Positions 1 to 6,599 of a stretch of 9,094 nucleotides of DNA are shown here, piece by piece. The stretch's first letter is position 1. Each line of letters starts with the position of its first letter. The stretch lies in contig UQLN01000096.1 in the NCBI GenBank assembly GCA_900541965.1, positions 1 to 9,094 on the forward strand. The letters are read 5' to 3'. The position numbers were made by a program, and so were the translations under genes. This DNA comes from an uncultured Parabacteroides sp. Its GTDB lineage: Bacteria > Bacteroidota > Bacteroidia > Bacteroidales > Tannerellaceae. The notes below the pieces were generated by a model that saw nothing but the letters and a program-made list of their open reading frames with translations, was not told where the DNA came from and searched no databases.

Positions 1-30
1 CATCGACAATAATAAACTTCTTACTTTCAT
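1..30 (-). CDS. 5' end of a divergent gene (partial), probably an exported or lipoprotein precursor
   Basis: Read on the minus strand, the first 30 bases give an uninterrupted start MKVRSLLLSM and then leave the window. A Met-Lys-x-Arg start followed by Leu-rich sequence is how a signal peptide begins. Bacteroides fimbrillin-family lipoproteins often start this way, but that is recollection and ten residues cannot identify a family. A near-consensus -7 box (TGTATTTG, minus strand, 80-87) lies at a sensible distance upstream, and the gene is divergent from the AraC-type regulator, a usual arrangement for a regulator and its target. It could also be a chance ATG at the edge. Confidence 0.45.
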   Translation of the reverse strand, partial: MKVRSLLLSM

Positions 31-79
31 TCGTAGATATTTAATTAATAAATAAAATAATAGTCCCCTATAATGAATC

Positions 80-87
80 CAAATACA
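80..87 (-). promoter_or_regulatory. Possible -7 box of the divergent partial gene
   Basis: The minus strand reads TGTATTTG, seven of the eight positions expected of the Bacteroides -7 consensus TAnnTTTG when n is free. The predicted start site leaves a leader of about 40 nt before the ATG at position 30. The palindrome at 102-118 lies just upstream, roughly where a -33 element would be, so a regulator bound there could control this promoter. Confidence 0.3.
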
Positions 88-101
88 ATTTTTAGTATAG
101 C

Positions 102-118
102 TCTATTACGAATAGAGA
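102..118. repeat. Left copy of a 17-bp inverted repeat flanking the AraC-type gene; also a near-palindrome
   Basis: TCTATTACGAATAGAGA recurs exactly, in inverted orientation, at 1332-1348. The element also has its own dyad (CTCTATT-ACG-AATAGAG, 101-117, a perfect 7-3-7). A TTAGTAT motif lies a few bases outside both copies (ACTAATA on the other strand). A regulator operator is the simplest reading; a recombination site bounding an invertible regulator segment is the alternative. Confidence 0.55.
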
Positions 119-182
119 AATATTTAAATTACAATTTGCTTAAGTAGTTGATTATCAAAATATTCTAATTATAAGATAACAC

Positions 183-223
183 GACATACATTTTGTACGA
201 ATTATATTTGCAAAATGTATGTC
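183..223. promoter_or_regulatory. Perfect 13-bp inverted repeat around the presumed regulator promoter
   Basis: GACATACATTTTG (183-195) and its exact reverse complement CAAAATGTATGTC (211-223) are separated by 15 bp that contain the -7 box at 203-210. Arm centres are 28 bp apart, between two and three helical turns. A protein binding both arms would cover the -7 box, so a repressor or autoregulator site is plausible. The arms are AT-rich and no T-run follows, so it does not look like an intrinsic terminator. Confidence 0.55.
203..210 (+). promoter_or_regulatory. -7 box for the AraC-type regulator
   Basis: TATATTTG matches the Bacteroides -7 consensus TAnnTTTG fully. No convincing -33 TTTG is seen at the usual distance upstream, which fits a promoter needing an activator or having low basal activity. 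Start near 217 would give a leader of about 105 nt that includes the three 11-bp repeats. Confidence 0.45.
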
Positions 224-262
224 AATAATATTCTGTAAATAAGCATATTATGACATCAGGCG

Positions 263-295
263 CTGAAACAACACTGAAACAATACTGAAACAAAA
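263..295 (+). repeat. Three tandem 11-bp repeats in the regulator leader
   Basis: CTGAAACAACA, CTGAAACAATA and CTGAAACAAAA follow one another without gaps. The 11-bp period places each copy on nearly the same face of the helix. The array ends 28 bp before the AraC-type start codon. It may be a set of phased binding sites, for example for autoregulation, or an mRNA leader element. Confidence 0.5.
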
Positions 296-323
296 AATAC
301 AAATACATTGAATCTTCGGGCTT

Positions 324-1202
324 ATGAACCATGAAATTTTACTTAACGAGTTGCTCTACATCGAGGAACACCGTTCGTGCAGGAATTATTTAAATCAAGT
401 GGAATCCGGTTTTAAATATATTGAGTTAGAACAAGAGATATTTATCCGGAAGGAATGTGCATGCTGGAACTATTTACTCATGTTTCTCGACGGAGAATTT
501 ATTATCAGCCAGGATCAATTCAAAAAGCGAAAGTTTAATGCAGGGACAATGGTTTTACTTCCTAAAATGTCCACATTCAGCGGCTGGGGAAGCGATGGTG
601 CCAAACTGGTAGCTTTGTCGTTCGAGACGCCTCAAGGCAGTTGTGATATGTTTATACTACAATCATTGTCAGATATTTGCGAAACAATTCAATATGACTT
701 CCAAGCCACAGAAATCCGTTATCCGCTTGCACCTTATCTGGAAGTACTTACCCATTGTTTAAAAAAGGGGCTGAGTTGCGGGCACCTGCATGAATTAATG
801 GAAAAAGAACTGTTCTTTTTAATTCGCGGATTTTATACCAAAGAAGAAATTGCCGGTTTGTTTTACCCTATCATAGGACAGGATTTCCGTTTTAAAAAAA
901 TGATTATGGAAAACTACCAGAAAGCAGGCAGCATAGAAGAACTTATTTCCATTTCCAATATGGGAAGAAGCAGTTTTTTTACCAAATTCAAAAACGTATT
1001 CGGAATGACAGCCAAACGCTGGATTGTGAAACAACAGAACCGCAAAATATTGGATGAGGCAATGCATCCGGGTGCAACGGTGAAAGAACTGATGGCAAAA
1101 TTCATGTTTGACTCACAGTCTCACTTTACACAGTATTGTAAACAACATTTCGGCTGTACGCCCAAACAATTGATAGAGCACAACGACTTTGAAAATCAAT
1201 AA
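324..1202 (+). CDS. AraC-family transcriptional regulator
   Basis: A 292-residue protein with the usual two-part layout of AraC regulators. Residues about 1-180 form a ligand-sensing or dimerisation region with a cupin-like stretch (LMFLDGEFIIS and AGTMVLLPK, about 52-81). Residues about 185-285 form the DNA-binding domain: first helix-turn-helix around 203-224 (SIEELISISNMGRSSFFTKFK), connecting helix with KRWIVKQQNRKIL at 231-243, second helix-turn-helix around 251-274 (TVKELMAKFMFDSQSHFTQYC), closing with the family signature FGCTPKQLI. The ATG at 324 is the first in frame. The divergent partial gene and the downstream His/Cys-rich and TonB receptor genes are both candidate targets. From memory, close relatives of this Bacteroides type often sit beside fimbrillin loci, so control of surface lipoproteins is also possible. 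No terminator is obvious after the stop. Confidence 0.9.
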   Translation: MNHEILLNELLYIEEHRSCRNYLNQVESGFKYIELEQEIFIRKECACWNYLLMFLDGEFIISQDQFKKRKFNAGTMVLLPKMSTFSGWGSDGAKLVALSFETPQGSCDMFILQSLSDICETIQYDFQATEIRYPLAPYLEVLTHCLKKGLSCGHLHELMEKELFFLIRGFYTKEEIAGLFYPIIGQDFRFKKMIMENYQKAGSIEELISISNMGRSSFFTKFKNVFGMTAKRWIVKQQNRKILDEAMHPGATVKELMAKFMFDSQSHFTQYCKQHFGCTPKQLIEHNDFENQ

Positions 1203-1331
1203 ATACATATTTTTTAATAAAATGGACTTATTGTAAAACTTGTTGGACTTTTATATATAGAGACATCTAAAAAAACAAGGTATTTTTGCAACGTGAAATC
1301 AGATTTTATACAATCTTAATCAAGAAGTGTG

Positions 1332-1348
1332 TCTCTATTCGTAATAGA
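1332..1348. repeat. Right copy of the 17-bp inverted repeat flanking the AraC-type gene
   Basis: TCTCTATTCGTAATAGA is the exact reverse complement of 102-118, and ACTAATA follows it as the mirror of the TTAGTAT next to the left copy. The two copies lie about 1.2 kb apart and enclose only the regulator gene and its promoter region. This copy lies 276 bp before the His/Cys-rich gene, too far for a core promoter element of that gene. An operator or a recombination site are both open. Confidence 0.55.
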
Positions 1349-1410
1349 TACTAATAATCACGAATGTAATGATAATTATTTAATACCGGAAATATTAAAC
1401 ATCAATTTAA

Positions 1411-1539
1411 CATTTAAAGAAGATTGTCCATTATGCTGCCGGCCTGTTTGAGGCAGCTTATATCAGGGATTTGAATGCAGCTTCCTCACACATAGCCAGA
1501 GATATAGAACCGGAAAACATATCAGATACCTCAAAGTAA
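1411..1539 (+). pseudogene. Start-less coding-like fragment, about 42 codons
   Basis: One frame stays open from 1411 to a TAA at 1537-1539 and reads like real protein: KKIVHYAAGLFEAAYIRDL, then NAASSHIARDIEPENISD and TSK. Its composition is protein-like and unlike the surrounding AT-rich DNA. There is no ATG, GTG or TTG upstream in frame before a stop at 1408-1410, so it is either the 3' end of a decayed gene or a small gene that lost its start. I do not recognise the family. Chance openness over 42 codons is possible. Confidence 0.3.
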
Positions 1540-1598
1540 AATTAGTATAGGATTACTTAATTAAGATAAAGCGATAACAAAAAGAATATCGAACAACA

Positions 1599-1606
1599 TA
1601 TCTTTG
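1599..1606 (+). promoter_or_regulatory. -7 box for the His/Cys-rich protein and TonB receptor unit
   Basis: TATCTTTG matches TAnnTTTG fully. The predicted start, near 1613, leaves only about 11 nt before the ATG at 1624, so the leader would be very short. No TTTG is seen at the -33 position, again suggesting activator dependence. Confidence 0.4.
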
Positions 1607-1623
1607 TTTCATTCATCAGGCAA

Positions 1624-1947
1624 ATGAAAAGGAAAGAACAAAACAGGAAATACATCGCATGGCTGTTACTAATAACATTCATGTCCTTTTTTGGCATAAA
1701 AGCTTTTCATCACCATGAGGAGACACATTCCGCAACACACCATGAATGCCAGTCGTACCCCAAATCCCCATGCAGCCCATGCCCGGTCTGTGATTTCACT
1801 TTTTCTCCTTTCCTGCAGCAAGCAGAAACTTTCCATATCAACCGAATACCCCCCGCTCCTATTTATGAGCAGGCAATATATCCGGATAAGGTTTGTAAGG
1901 CACAACTTTATCCGTATTACCTGCATGCCCCGCCCGCCCGGTTCTGA
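1624..1947 (+). CDS. Small His/Cys-rich exported or membrane-anchored protein, probable metal binder
   Basis: 107 residues. A basic N-terminus (KRKEQNRK) precedes one hydrophobic segment (about 10-28, YIAWLLLITFMSFFGIKAF), which is a signal peptide or an anchor. Directly after it comes a His cluster (HHHEETHSATHHEC, 29-42; seven His... of which H29-31, H35, H39, H40 are six, plus C42). Then come C50, C53 and C56 as CSPCPVC, and further ligands H71, C91 and H101. Such spacing suits binding of Zn, Cu or another soft metal in the periplasm or at the membrane; this is inference from residue type. The TonB receptor begins 51 bp downstream on the same strand with no terminator between, so the two are probably co-transcribed. 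I do not recognise a named family. It could be a metal chaperone, a sensor or a sequestering protein. Confidence 0.75.
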   Translation: MKRKEQNRKYIAWLLLITFMSFFGIKAFHHHEETHSATHHECQSYPKSPCSPCPVCDFTFSPFLQQAETFHINRIPPAPIYEQAIYPDKVCKAQLYPYYLHAPPARF

Positions 1948-1998
1948 CAGCAGAGTTGAGATAAAAATAAAAAACAACAGACTCAGAACCTATTTAAA

Positions 1999-4335
1999 AT
2001 GAACTATAAATTTATTATTTGCCTTTACGGTTGGCTGATGCTGGCCGTCATGGGCGTTTATGCCGAAAACATACCTTCGGAAGGAGGCGACGCCCATATC
2101 TATGGCCACGTCACCGATAAGAAAAGCGGGAATCCCCTGCAGTATATCAACGTCTATGTGAAAGGGACAACCATCGGTACGACCACCGATAATTCCGGCC
2201 ATTATTTCCTGAAAAATTTGCCAACGGGAAAGCTGACTATCGAAACGCAATTCATCGGCTACCGCACCTTGCAGAAAGAAGTCGAAGTAACGCCCGGTTC
2301 CACCCGGGAACTTAATTTCACGATGGAAGAAGACAACATCGCACTGGATGAAGTCGTGGTTTCCGCCAACCGGAGCGAAACGATGCGCCGCATAGCCCCC
2401 AACCTGGTGAACGTAATGGATTCCAAACTGTTTGAGAACACACATGCCGTCTGCCTGGCGCAGGGGCTGAGCTTCCAGCCGGGTGTCCGGGTGGAAGACA
2501 ATTGCCAAAGCTGTGGCTATACGCAAGTACGCATCAACGGGCTCGACGGGCATTATTCACAGATACTGATCGACTCCCGTCCCGTAATTTCCGCTCTTGC
2601 CGGCGTGTACGGGCTCGAACAGATACCGTCAAACATGATTCAGCGTGTAGAAGTGGTACGCGGAGGCGGTTCCGCGTTATTCGGAGGATCTGCCATCGGC
2701 GGCACGATTAATATCATCACTAAAGAGCCGGCCCGCAATTCGGCGGAGTTCTCCCATTCCTTGATGTCCGTCGGAGGCAGTAATGCTTTTGATAATAACA
2801 CGACGTTGAATGCCTCGCTCGTCACCGGCGACAACCGGGCCGGAGTATATCTATTCGGACAAAGCCGCCAACGCGACGGTTACGACCATGACGGGGACGG
2901 ATATACGGAGTTGCCTGTATTGAAAAACAAAGTAATCGGGTTGCATTCGTTTCTTAAACCCAGCACTTATTCCAAACTGACGCTGAAGTATCATGCCATC
3001 AACGGATTCAGCCGGGGAGGAAACAAGTTGAACCTGCCGCCGCAAGAGGCGAATATAGCCGAACAGGCGGAACATACGATTAACAGCGGAGGATTGACAT
3101 ACGACCTTTTTTCACCGGACGGGAACAATCATCTGAGCACTTACTTTTCTGCCGGCGATGTAGCCCGCAACAGTTATTACGGCGGAACGGGAGATGATTC
3201 GCCGGAAAGCATAGCGAATGCCCAAAAGGCTTATGGAACCACACATGAGCTGACGGTGGTAGGCGGTGCGCAATATATGCACCGGTTCAGCCGGTTTCTG
3301 TTCATGCCCTCCGAATTGGTTGCCGGCGCAGAATACAACTACGATAACCTGGCGGATGAATATATCGGCTACAACAGGGACTTCAAGCAAAAAGTCAAGA
3401 TAGGAAGTGCATTCCTGCAAAACGAGTGGAAAAACGACCGGTGGGGCTTTCTCTTAGGAGGTCGCCTGGACAAGCACAACCTGATTCATCATGTGATATT
3501 CAGCCCGAGGATCAACCTGCGTTTCAATCCTACACAGGAAATCAACCTGCGCGCCAGCTATGCAGGCGGTTTCCGTGCGCCGCAGACTTTTGATGAAGAT
3601 TTGCACACCAGCCTGGTTGGCGGCGAGCGTGTGGTAACGCGGTTGGCAAAGAACCTGAAGGAGGAGCGCTCCAACAGTTTCAGCGTTTCGGCCGACTTAT
3701 ACCATACCTTCGGGGGCATACAGGCCAACCTCCTGCTGGAAGGTTTCTATACCAACCTGAGCAATGTATTTGCCGAACGCAAATTGAACCAGCCGGACGA
3801 ACAGGGCAACGAAATCCTTGAGCGCTATAATGCTTACGGGGCAAAGGTTTTCGGAATCAATGTGGAAGGCAAAGCGGCTTTCACCTCCTGGTTCCAATTA
3901 CAGGCCGGGCTTACACTGCAACAAAGCCGTTACGATGAAGCGATAGAATGGGATGAAGATGCTCCCAAAGAGAAAAAAATGATGCGTACGCCCAATACCT
4001 ACGGTTACTTCACGGCAACACTCAATCCGCTCAAACATCTGTCGGCAGCTTTCTCGGGCACCTATACGGGAAATATGCTGGTGGGACACGCGGCAGGTTC
4101 GGGTGTGGACAAGCCGGTTGCAGTCACCACCCCGAAGTTTTTTGCAATCAACCTGAAACTGTCTTATGACATGACCGTATATAAAGGAGTTACCTTACAA
4201 CTCAACGGAGGCATTCAAAACATAACCAACGCCTATCAAAAAGACTTTGACAAGGGCTGGAACCGTGATTCCGATTATATATACGGCCCCTCACTGCCAA
4301 GAAGCTTCTTTGTTGGAGCCAGCGTCAGTTTATAA
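1999..4335 (+). CDS. TonB-dependent outer-membrane receptor, probably for a metal or metallo-compound
   Basis: 778 residues, a usual length for the family. Signal peptide 1-22 (GWLMLAVMGVYA before ENIPSE). Residues about 33-110 form a carboxypeptidase-regulatory-like Ig domain (GHVTDKKSGNPLQYINVYVKG; TTTDNSGHYFLKNLPTG), common in Bacteroidetes receptors. A TonB-box-like stretch DEVVVSA is at 117-123. The plug spans about 127-245, with NGLDGHYSQILIDSRPV, a GLEQIP motif and VEVVRGGGSALFGGSAIGGTINI. The barrel follows and ends at SFFVGASVSL. The plug contains a CQSC pair (C169, C172), a feature I associate with receptors annotated for cobalamin, haem or metal chelates, so a metallo-ligand is likely but not proven. 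No SusD partner follows, which argues against a glycan system. The G+C content is visibly higher than in the flanking genes. The His/Cys-rich neighbour supports a metal role. Confidence 0.9.
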   Translation: MNYKFIICLYGWLMLAVMGVYAENIPSEGGDAHIYGHVTDKKSGNPLQYINVYVKGTTIGTTTDNSGHYFLKNLPTGKLTIETQFIGYRTLQKEVEVTPGSTRELNFTMEEDNIALDEVVVSANRSETMRRIAPNLVNVMDSKLFENTHAVCLAQGLSFQPGVRVEDNCQSCGYTQVRINGLDGHYSQILIDSRPVISALAGVYGLEQIPSNMIQRVEVVRGGGSALFGGSAIGGTINIITKEPARNSAEFSHSLMSVGGSNAFDNNTTLNASLVTGDNRAGVYLFGQSRQRDGYDHDGDGYTELPVLKNKVIGLHSFLKPSTYSKLTLKYHAINGFSRGGNKLNLPPQEANIAEQAEHTINSGGLTYDLFSPDGNNHLSTYFSAGDVARNSYYGGTGDDSPESIANAQKAYGTTHELTVVGGAQYMHRFSRFLFMPSELVAGAEYNYDNLADEYIGYNRDFKQKVKIGSAFLQNEWKNDRWGFLLGGRLDKHNLIHHVIFSPRINLRFNPTQEINLRASYAGGFRAPQTFDEDLHTSLVGGERVVTRLAKNLKEERSNSFSVSADLYHTFGGIQANLLLEGFYTNLSNVFAERKLNQPDEQGNEILERYNAYGAKVFGINVEGKAAFTSWFQLQAGLTLQQSRYDEAIEWDEDAPKEKKMMRTPNTYGYFTATLNPLKHLSAAFSGTYTGNMLVGHAAGSGVDKPVAVTTPKFFAINLKLSYDMTVYKGVTLQLNGGIQNITNAYQKDFDKGWNRDSDYIYGPSLPRSFFVGASVSL

Positions 4336-4368
4336 AAAACGATAGAATGATAATTTTTCGGTATTTGA

Positions 4369-4400
4369 CAAAAAAGAGGTGCGCCACTATGGGCGCACCT
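4369..4400 (-). terminator. Intrinsic terminator of the GLUG-repeat lipoprotein gene
   Basis: A perfect 9-bp stem (AGGTGCGCC 4377-4385, GGCGCACCT 4392-4400) with a 6-nt loop is followed on the minus strand by CTTTTTTG (4376-4369). It lies 36 bp after the minus-strand stop codon at 4437. On the plus strand no T-run follows the stem, so it is a poor terminator for the convergent TonB receptor transcript, although the hairpin may protect that 3' end. Confidence 0.85.
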
Positions 4401-4436
4401 CAGGAAAGGAAATATGAAAAGGTTTTGGTTAAAATC

Positions 4437-6374
4437 TTATTTGATTGGCATAAGCCTTGGTATCGTATTATCATCACCTCCCGACACAAATTTAGACGGA
4501 CTCTTATAATCAGGATTATTCGTATTCCATTCTTCGATAGCTGCATTAAGGGAAGCAATCGTTTCGTCACTGTTCAATTCGGAAACAAGGCTTGGGCCTT
4601 TGGTATTCCAACCTTGATTTCGACTATCCCTACCTGCAACAAACAAAGTTGCATTATTTACAAAATACAGTTCTTTAGTATCTGTAGTGTTATAGCCATT
4701 CATCGAACCGACAATACCTCCTGCAGAAGCGAAACTTCCAGTTTTAGATATCACCCCTTCATTTATACAAGAAACAATTACTACTGTTGTTCCACTACAA
4801 GCGCTTGTTATTCCCCCAGCAGAGGTCATCGTACCTGTTCCACTTACAGTACCATGATTTACACAAGCTATTGCATTAAAATTGTTGCCAGCATTTCCGG
4901 CTATTCCTCCGGCACCATTTCCAGTTCCGGTTACTGTACCATAATTTTCACAAGCTATCAAATTACATGTACCAACAGGAGTTCCTATAAGACCTCCAAT
5001 CTGGCCTGCTCCATTTACATTCACTCTATTTACACAAGCAGATATTGTCACATTAGATATATAAGCAGATATACCAGCGACAGTTGAACCACCTTTAACA
5101 TCGCCTGACAGAATTATCCCTTTAATTGTCAATATATTGGAAGATGAACCAATAACTGCACCAAAAAGACCCTGATAAGCAACCGTGTTATTTATATAGA
5201 GATTTTCTATCTTATGCCCATTTCCATCATACGAACCCTTGAATGCTTGACTATTAGATAATGAAATGTATTTTCCTATCGGCGTCCACTGTTTTGTCTC
5301 ACTCCCTTCAAGGTCGATATCATTCATCTGCGTCAGTGCCCAACCCTCAAAACCATTATAATTATAATCATCATAAATGGCATTTCCTACATTCGTTGCA
5401 GCAGCTACCCAGGCAAGTTCTGCACGAGTCGTAATTTGTGCCGTTTTCGCGTCATAATCTATTACTTCCGGTTTCATGATAGAAGCATCTTTAGCCTTCG
5501 ACATATCCAGTTCCAACGACTTTGTATATCGTTTGCCAGCCTCGAAAGTAACGGTTACGGCATCAAAATCCAGATATTTATCCGTACCGTTATCATCAAC
5601 AAATACACGTACTTTCACATCATCCGTTTCCACCGGAAATGTAGTCATAGCTACTATACACTCTTTTTCCGAAACAATATCTGTTCCTTCATTCGGATAA
5701 AACAAGGTTAATTTATGGTTCGAGCCTTCTGCGTCTGAAAGTTTTTTATCGAAAACATTCAGATTCTTTTTATTTTCCAGCTTATCACCCGTAATTTCTA
5801 TACTTTTAAGAGTAATCCCTTCCTGTGTATCCTTTAATTTCAGATTAAACTGCAACAGGGCACAAAGATGCTCCATAGAAAATGCCATTTCCTTATTATT
5901 CAAATGGCTGGGTTCCCTGTTCACCATATGCATGTAGGACGACAAATATTCAAAACTGTTTGCCACTCCTTCTTGAATCGTTAAATCCAGTGGAATAGCT
6001 GTTCCGTCATTTGTTTGATGAACATCATTGTAAGGGTAACACACATAATATTCATTTACAGTGTTCAGAATAACACTTCCTTCAAACAATGCTATTTTAG
6101 ATCTTTGTTCGAGTGTCGTTGTTAATGCTCCGGCATAATAATAACCGGTATTTATATCGTTTCCGAATGCACCGACCTTATCACCATTCGTCCAAAAAAT
6201 TTCTGCTCCCTTTTCAGCCGGTTCTACGTCAACTTTGGTGACTGCCCCTTGGGACAAGGTCGCTTTTACCTGTACTTTCGTACCATTTCCTCCGTTATTA
6301 TTCGGATCGTCATCTTTATGGCAACCCGCCAACAGCAATCCTGCTGCCAGAAATACAAACAATGATTTTTTCAT
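4437..6374 (-). CDS. Fimbrillin-like surface lipoprotein with GLUG-like repeats
   Basis: 645 residues from the ATG at 6374. A longer frame is open to 6470, but the start at 6374 gives a lipoprotein signal peptide (MKKSLFVFLAAGLLLAGC, lipid Cys 18) and matches the start of the paralogue at 8852. After the Cys comes HKDDD, which resembles the Bacteroidetes lipoprotein export signal, so surface exposure is likely. Residues about 32-290 form a fimbrillin or Mfa-like domain (SQGAVTKVDV, IFWTNGDKVGAF, FEGS, YYVCYPYN, VTFEAGKRYTKSLEL) shared with the second lipoprotein. A linker (AELAWVAAATNVGNA; MNDIDLEGS; WTPIG; FKGSYDGNGHKIENLYI, 318-395) leads to GLUG-like repeats at about 400-560. A short helical C-terminus follows (TIASLNAAIEEWNTNNPDY). 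GLUG regions are found in adhesins; the ligand is unknown. It lies 25 bp after the small ORF at 6400-6534. Confidence 0.85.
   Translation of the reverse strand: MKKSLFVFLAAGLLLAGCHKDDDPNNNGGNGTKVQVKATLSQGAVTKVDVEPAEKGAEIFWTNGDKVGAFGNDINTGYYYAGALTTTLEQRSKIALFEGSVILNTVNEYYVCYPYNDVHQTNDGTAIPLDLTIQEGVANSFEYLSSYMHMVNREPSHLNNKEMAFSMEHLCALLQFNLKLKDTQEGITLKSIEITGDKLENKKNLNVFDKKLSDAEGSNHKLTLFYPNEGTDIVSEKECIVAMTTFPVETDDVKVRVFVDDNGTDKYLDFDAVTVTFEAGKRYTKSLELDMSKAKDASIMKPEVIDYDAKTAQITTRAELAWVAAATNVGNAIYDDYNYNGFEGWALTQMNDIDLEGSETKQWTPIGKYISLSNSQAFKGSYDGNGHKIENLYINNTVAYQGLFGAVIGSSSNILTIKGIILSGDVKGGSTVAGISAYISNVTISACVNRVNVNGAGQIGGLIGTPVGTCNLIACENYGTVTGTGNGAGGIAGNAGNNFNAIACVNHGTVSGTGTMTSAGGITSACSGTTVVIVSCINEGVISKTGSFASAGGIVGSMNGYNTTDTKELYFVNNATLFVAGRDSRNQGWNTKGPSLVSELNSDETIASLNAAIEEWNTNNPDYKSPSKFVSGGDDNTIPRLMPIK
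4695..5177 (-). repeat. GLUG-like repeat region within the lipoprotein
   Basis: Residues about 400-560 repeat a pattern of Gly-Gly-Ile/Leu-hydrophobic-Gly, then a hydrophobic strand with Cys, an Asn, and G-T/V-V/I-S/T-G. Examples are IGGLIGTPVG with ACENYGTVTGTG, AGGIAGNAGN with ACVNHGTVSGTG, and AGGIVGSMNG. Five units of roughly 30-40 residues can be seen. A regular beta-solenoid is the likely fold. One Cys recurs at the same place in several units (C447, C475, C504, C536). Confidence 0.65.
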
Positions 6375-6399
6375 AATTTTCTTACCTAATTCTTTGTTT

Positions 6400-6534
6400 T
6401 TACCATGTTCCTCCATCACCAAAGTCCGGAGTACTGCCATCGAGGATAGCGCCTTCGATTTCCATTTCAATCACTTCAATCATGGGTTTTTCATAGGCTA
6501 TTTTGGCCTCTTGGTCTTTTTCTTTTGTTCTCAT
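6400..6534 (-). CDS. 44-aa small protein leading the GLUG lipoprotein cassette
   Basis: The frame runs from ATG at 6534 to TAA at 6400 and encodes a peptide with a charged start (MRTKEKDQEAKIA), a middle part YEKPMIEVIEMEIEGA and a Gly/Asp-rich tail ILDGSTPDFGDGGTW. There is no signal peptide or membrane segment. A 44-aa copy at 8892-9026 has 40 identical residues. Nine codons differ silently and four carry substitutions (K6Q, M18V, I22V, A29V), with no indel, which is strong evidence of translation and selection on the protein. It ends 25 bp before the lipoprotein start, so the two are co-transcribed. The leader-plus-tail look recalls peptide precursors and other short Bacteroidetes peptides with a KPxIEV motif, but no modification or export enzyme is in view. 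The function is unknown. Confidence 0.8.
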   Translation of the reverse strand: MRTKEKDQEAKIAYEKPMIEVIEMEIEGAILDGSTPDFGDGGTW

Positions 6535-6576
6535 AAAAACACAATAATAATTTATTTACACTCTATTTAACTACAT

Positions 6577-6599
6577 TCTAACTTAGTACAAAATGAACT
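6577..6599 (-). repeat. Proximal arm of the inverted repeat around the cassette promoter
   Basis: Read on the minus strand the arm is AGTTCATTTTG-T-ACTAAGTTA-GA. It matches 6904-6926 on the plus strand at 21 of 23 positions. It lies inside the transcribed leader, 65 nt upstream of the small ORF start at 6534. The same position before the second small ORF holds a related arm. Confidence 0.7.

Larger units (their letters stand above)
1203..1623. other. 421-bp intergenic region between the regulator and the metal-uptake unit
   Basis: AT-rich DNA with no intact gene. It contains a full-match -7 box TATTTTTG on the plus strand at 1281-1288 (no clear -33), the right copy of the 17-bp inverted repeat at 1332-1348, an open coding-like fragment at 1411-1539, a TTAGTATAG motif at 1542-1550 that also occurs at 92-100 beside the left palindrome, and the promoter box of the next gene at 1599-1606. 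The composition changes abruptly near 1430, where GC-richer, codon-like sequence begins. Confidence 0.5.

Noticed and set aside
149..180. Similarity of GATTATCAAAATATTCTA here to GATTTTCAAAATATTTAT near 6835
   Set aside because: It is short and AT-rich, and can be expected by chance in intergenic DNA of this composition.
187..197. TACA-TTT-TGTA within the 13-bp repeat as a CopY or BlaI type operator
   Set aside because: The known motif has a two-base spacer and these regulators are not evident here; the larger perfect inverted repeat explains the symmetry better.
1990..2553. Minus-strand open frame opposite the start of the TonB receptor gene
   Set aside because: It lies wholly antisense to well-recognised receptor domains and lacks any protein signature; it arises from the codon pattern of the GC-richer receptor gene.
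4377..4400. Hairpin as the plus-strand terminator of the TonB receptor gene
   Set aside because: No T-run follows the stem on the plus strand; the T-run is on the minus-strand side, so it is assigned to the lipoprotein gene.
4347..5087. Open frame of 246 codons on the plus strand
   Set aside because: It runs antisense to the GLUG-repeat region, is rich in Ser, Thr, Tyr, Ile and Cys in a low-complexity pattern that mirrors the repeats, and overlaps the terminator hairpin. It has no family features.
6375..6470. Extended N-terminus of the GLUG lipoprotein from an ATG at 6470
   Set aside because: The extension is the out-of-frame reading of the 44-aa ORF and would bury the lipoprotein signal peptide. 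The start at 6374 agrees with the lipobox and with the paralogue.
6400..6534. Classifying the 44-aa peptides as ribosomally made, modified peptide precursors
   Set aside because: The leader-and-tail look is suggestive, but no radical SAM, cyclase, protease or dedicated transporter gene is in the window and the tail has no Cys or Ser/Thr-rich core. It is left as unknown.
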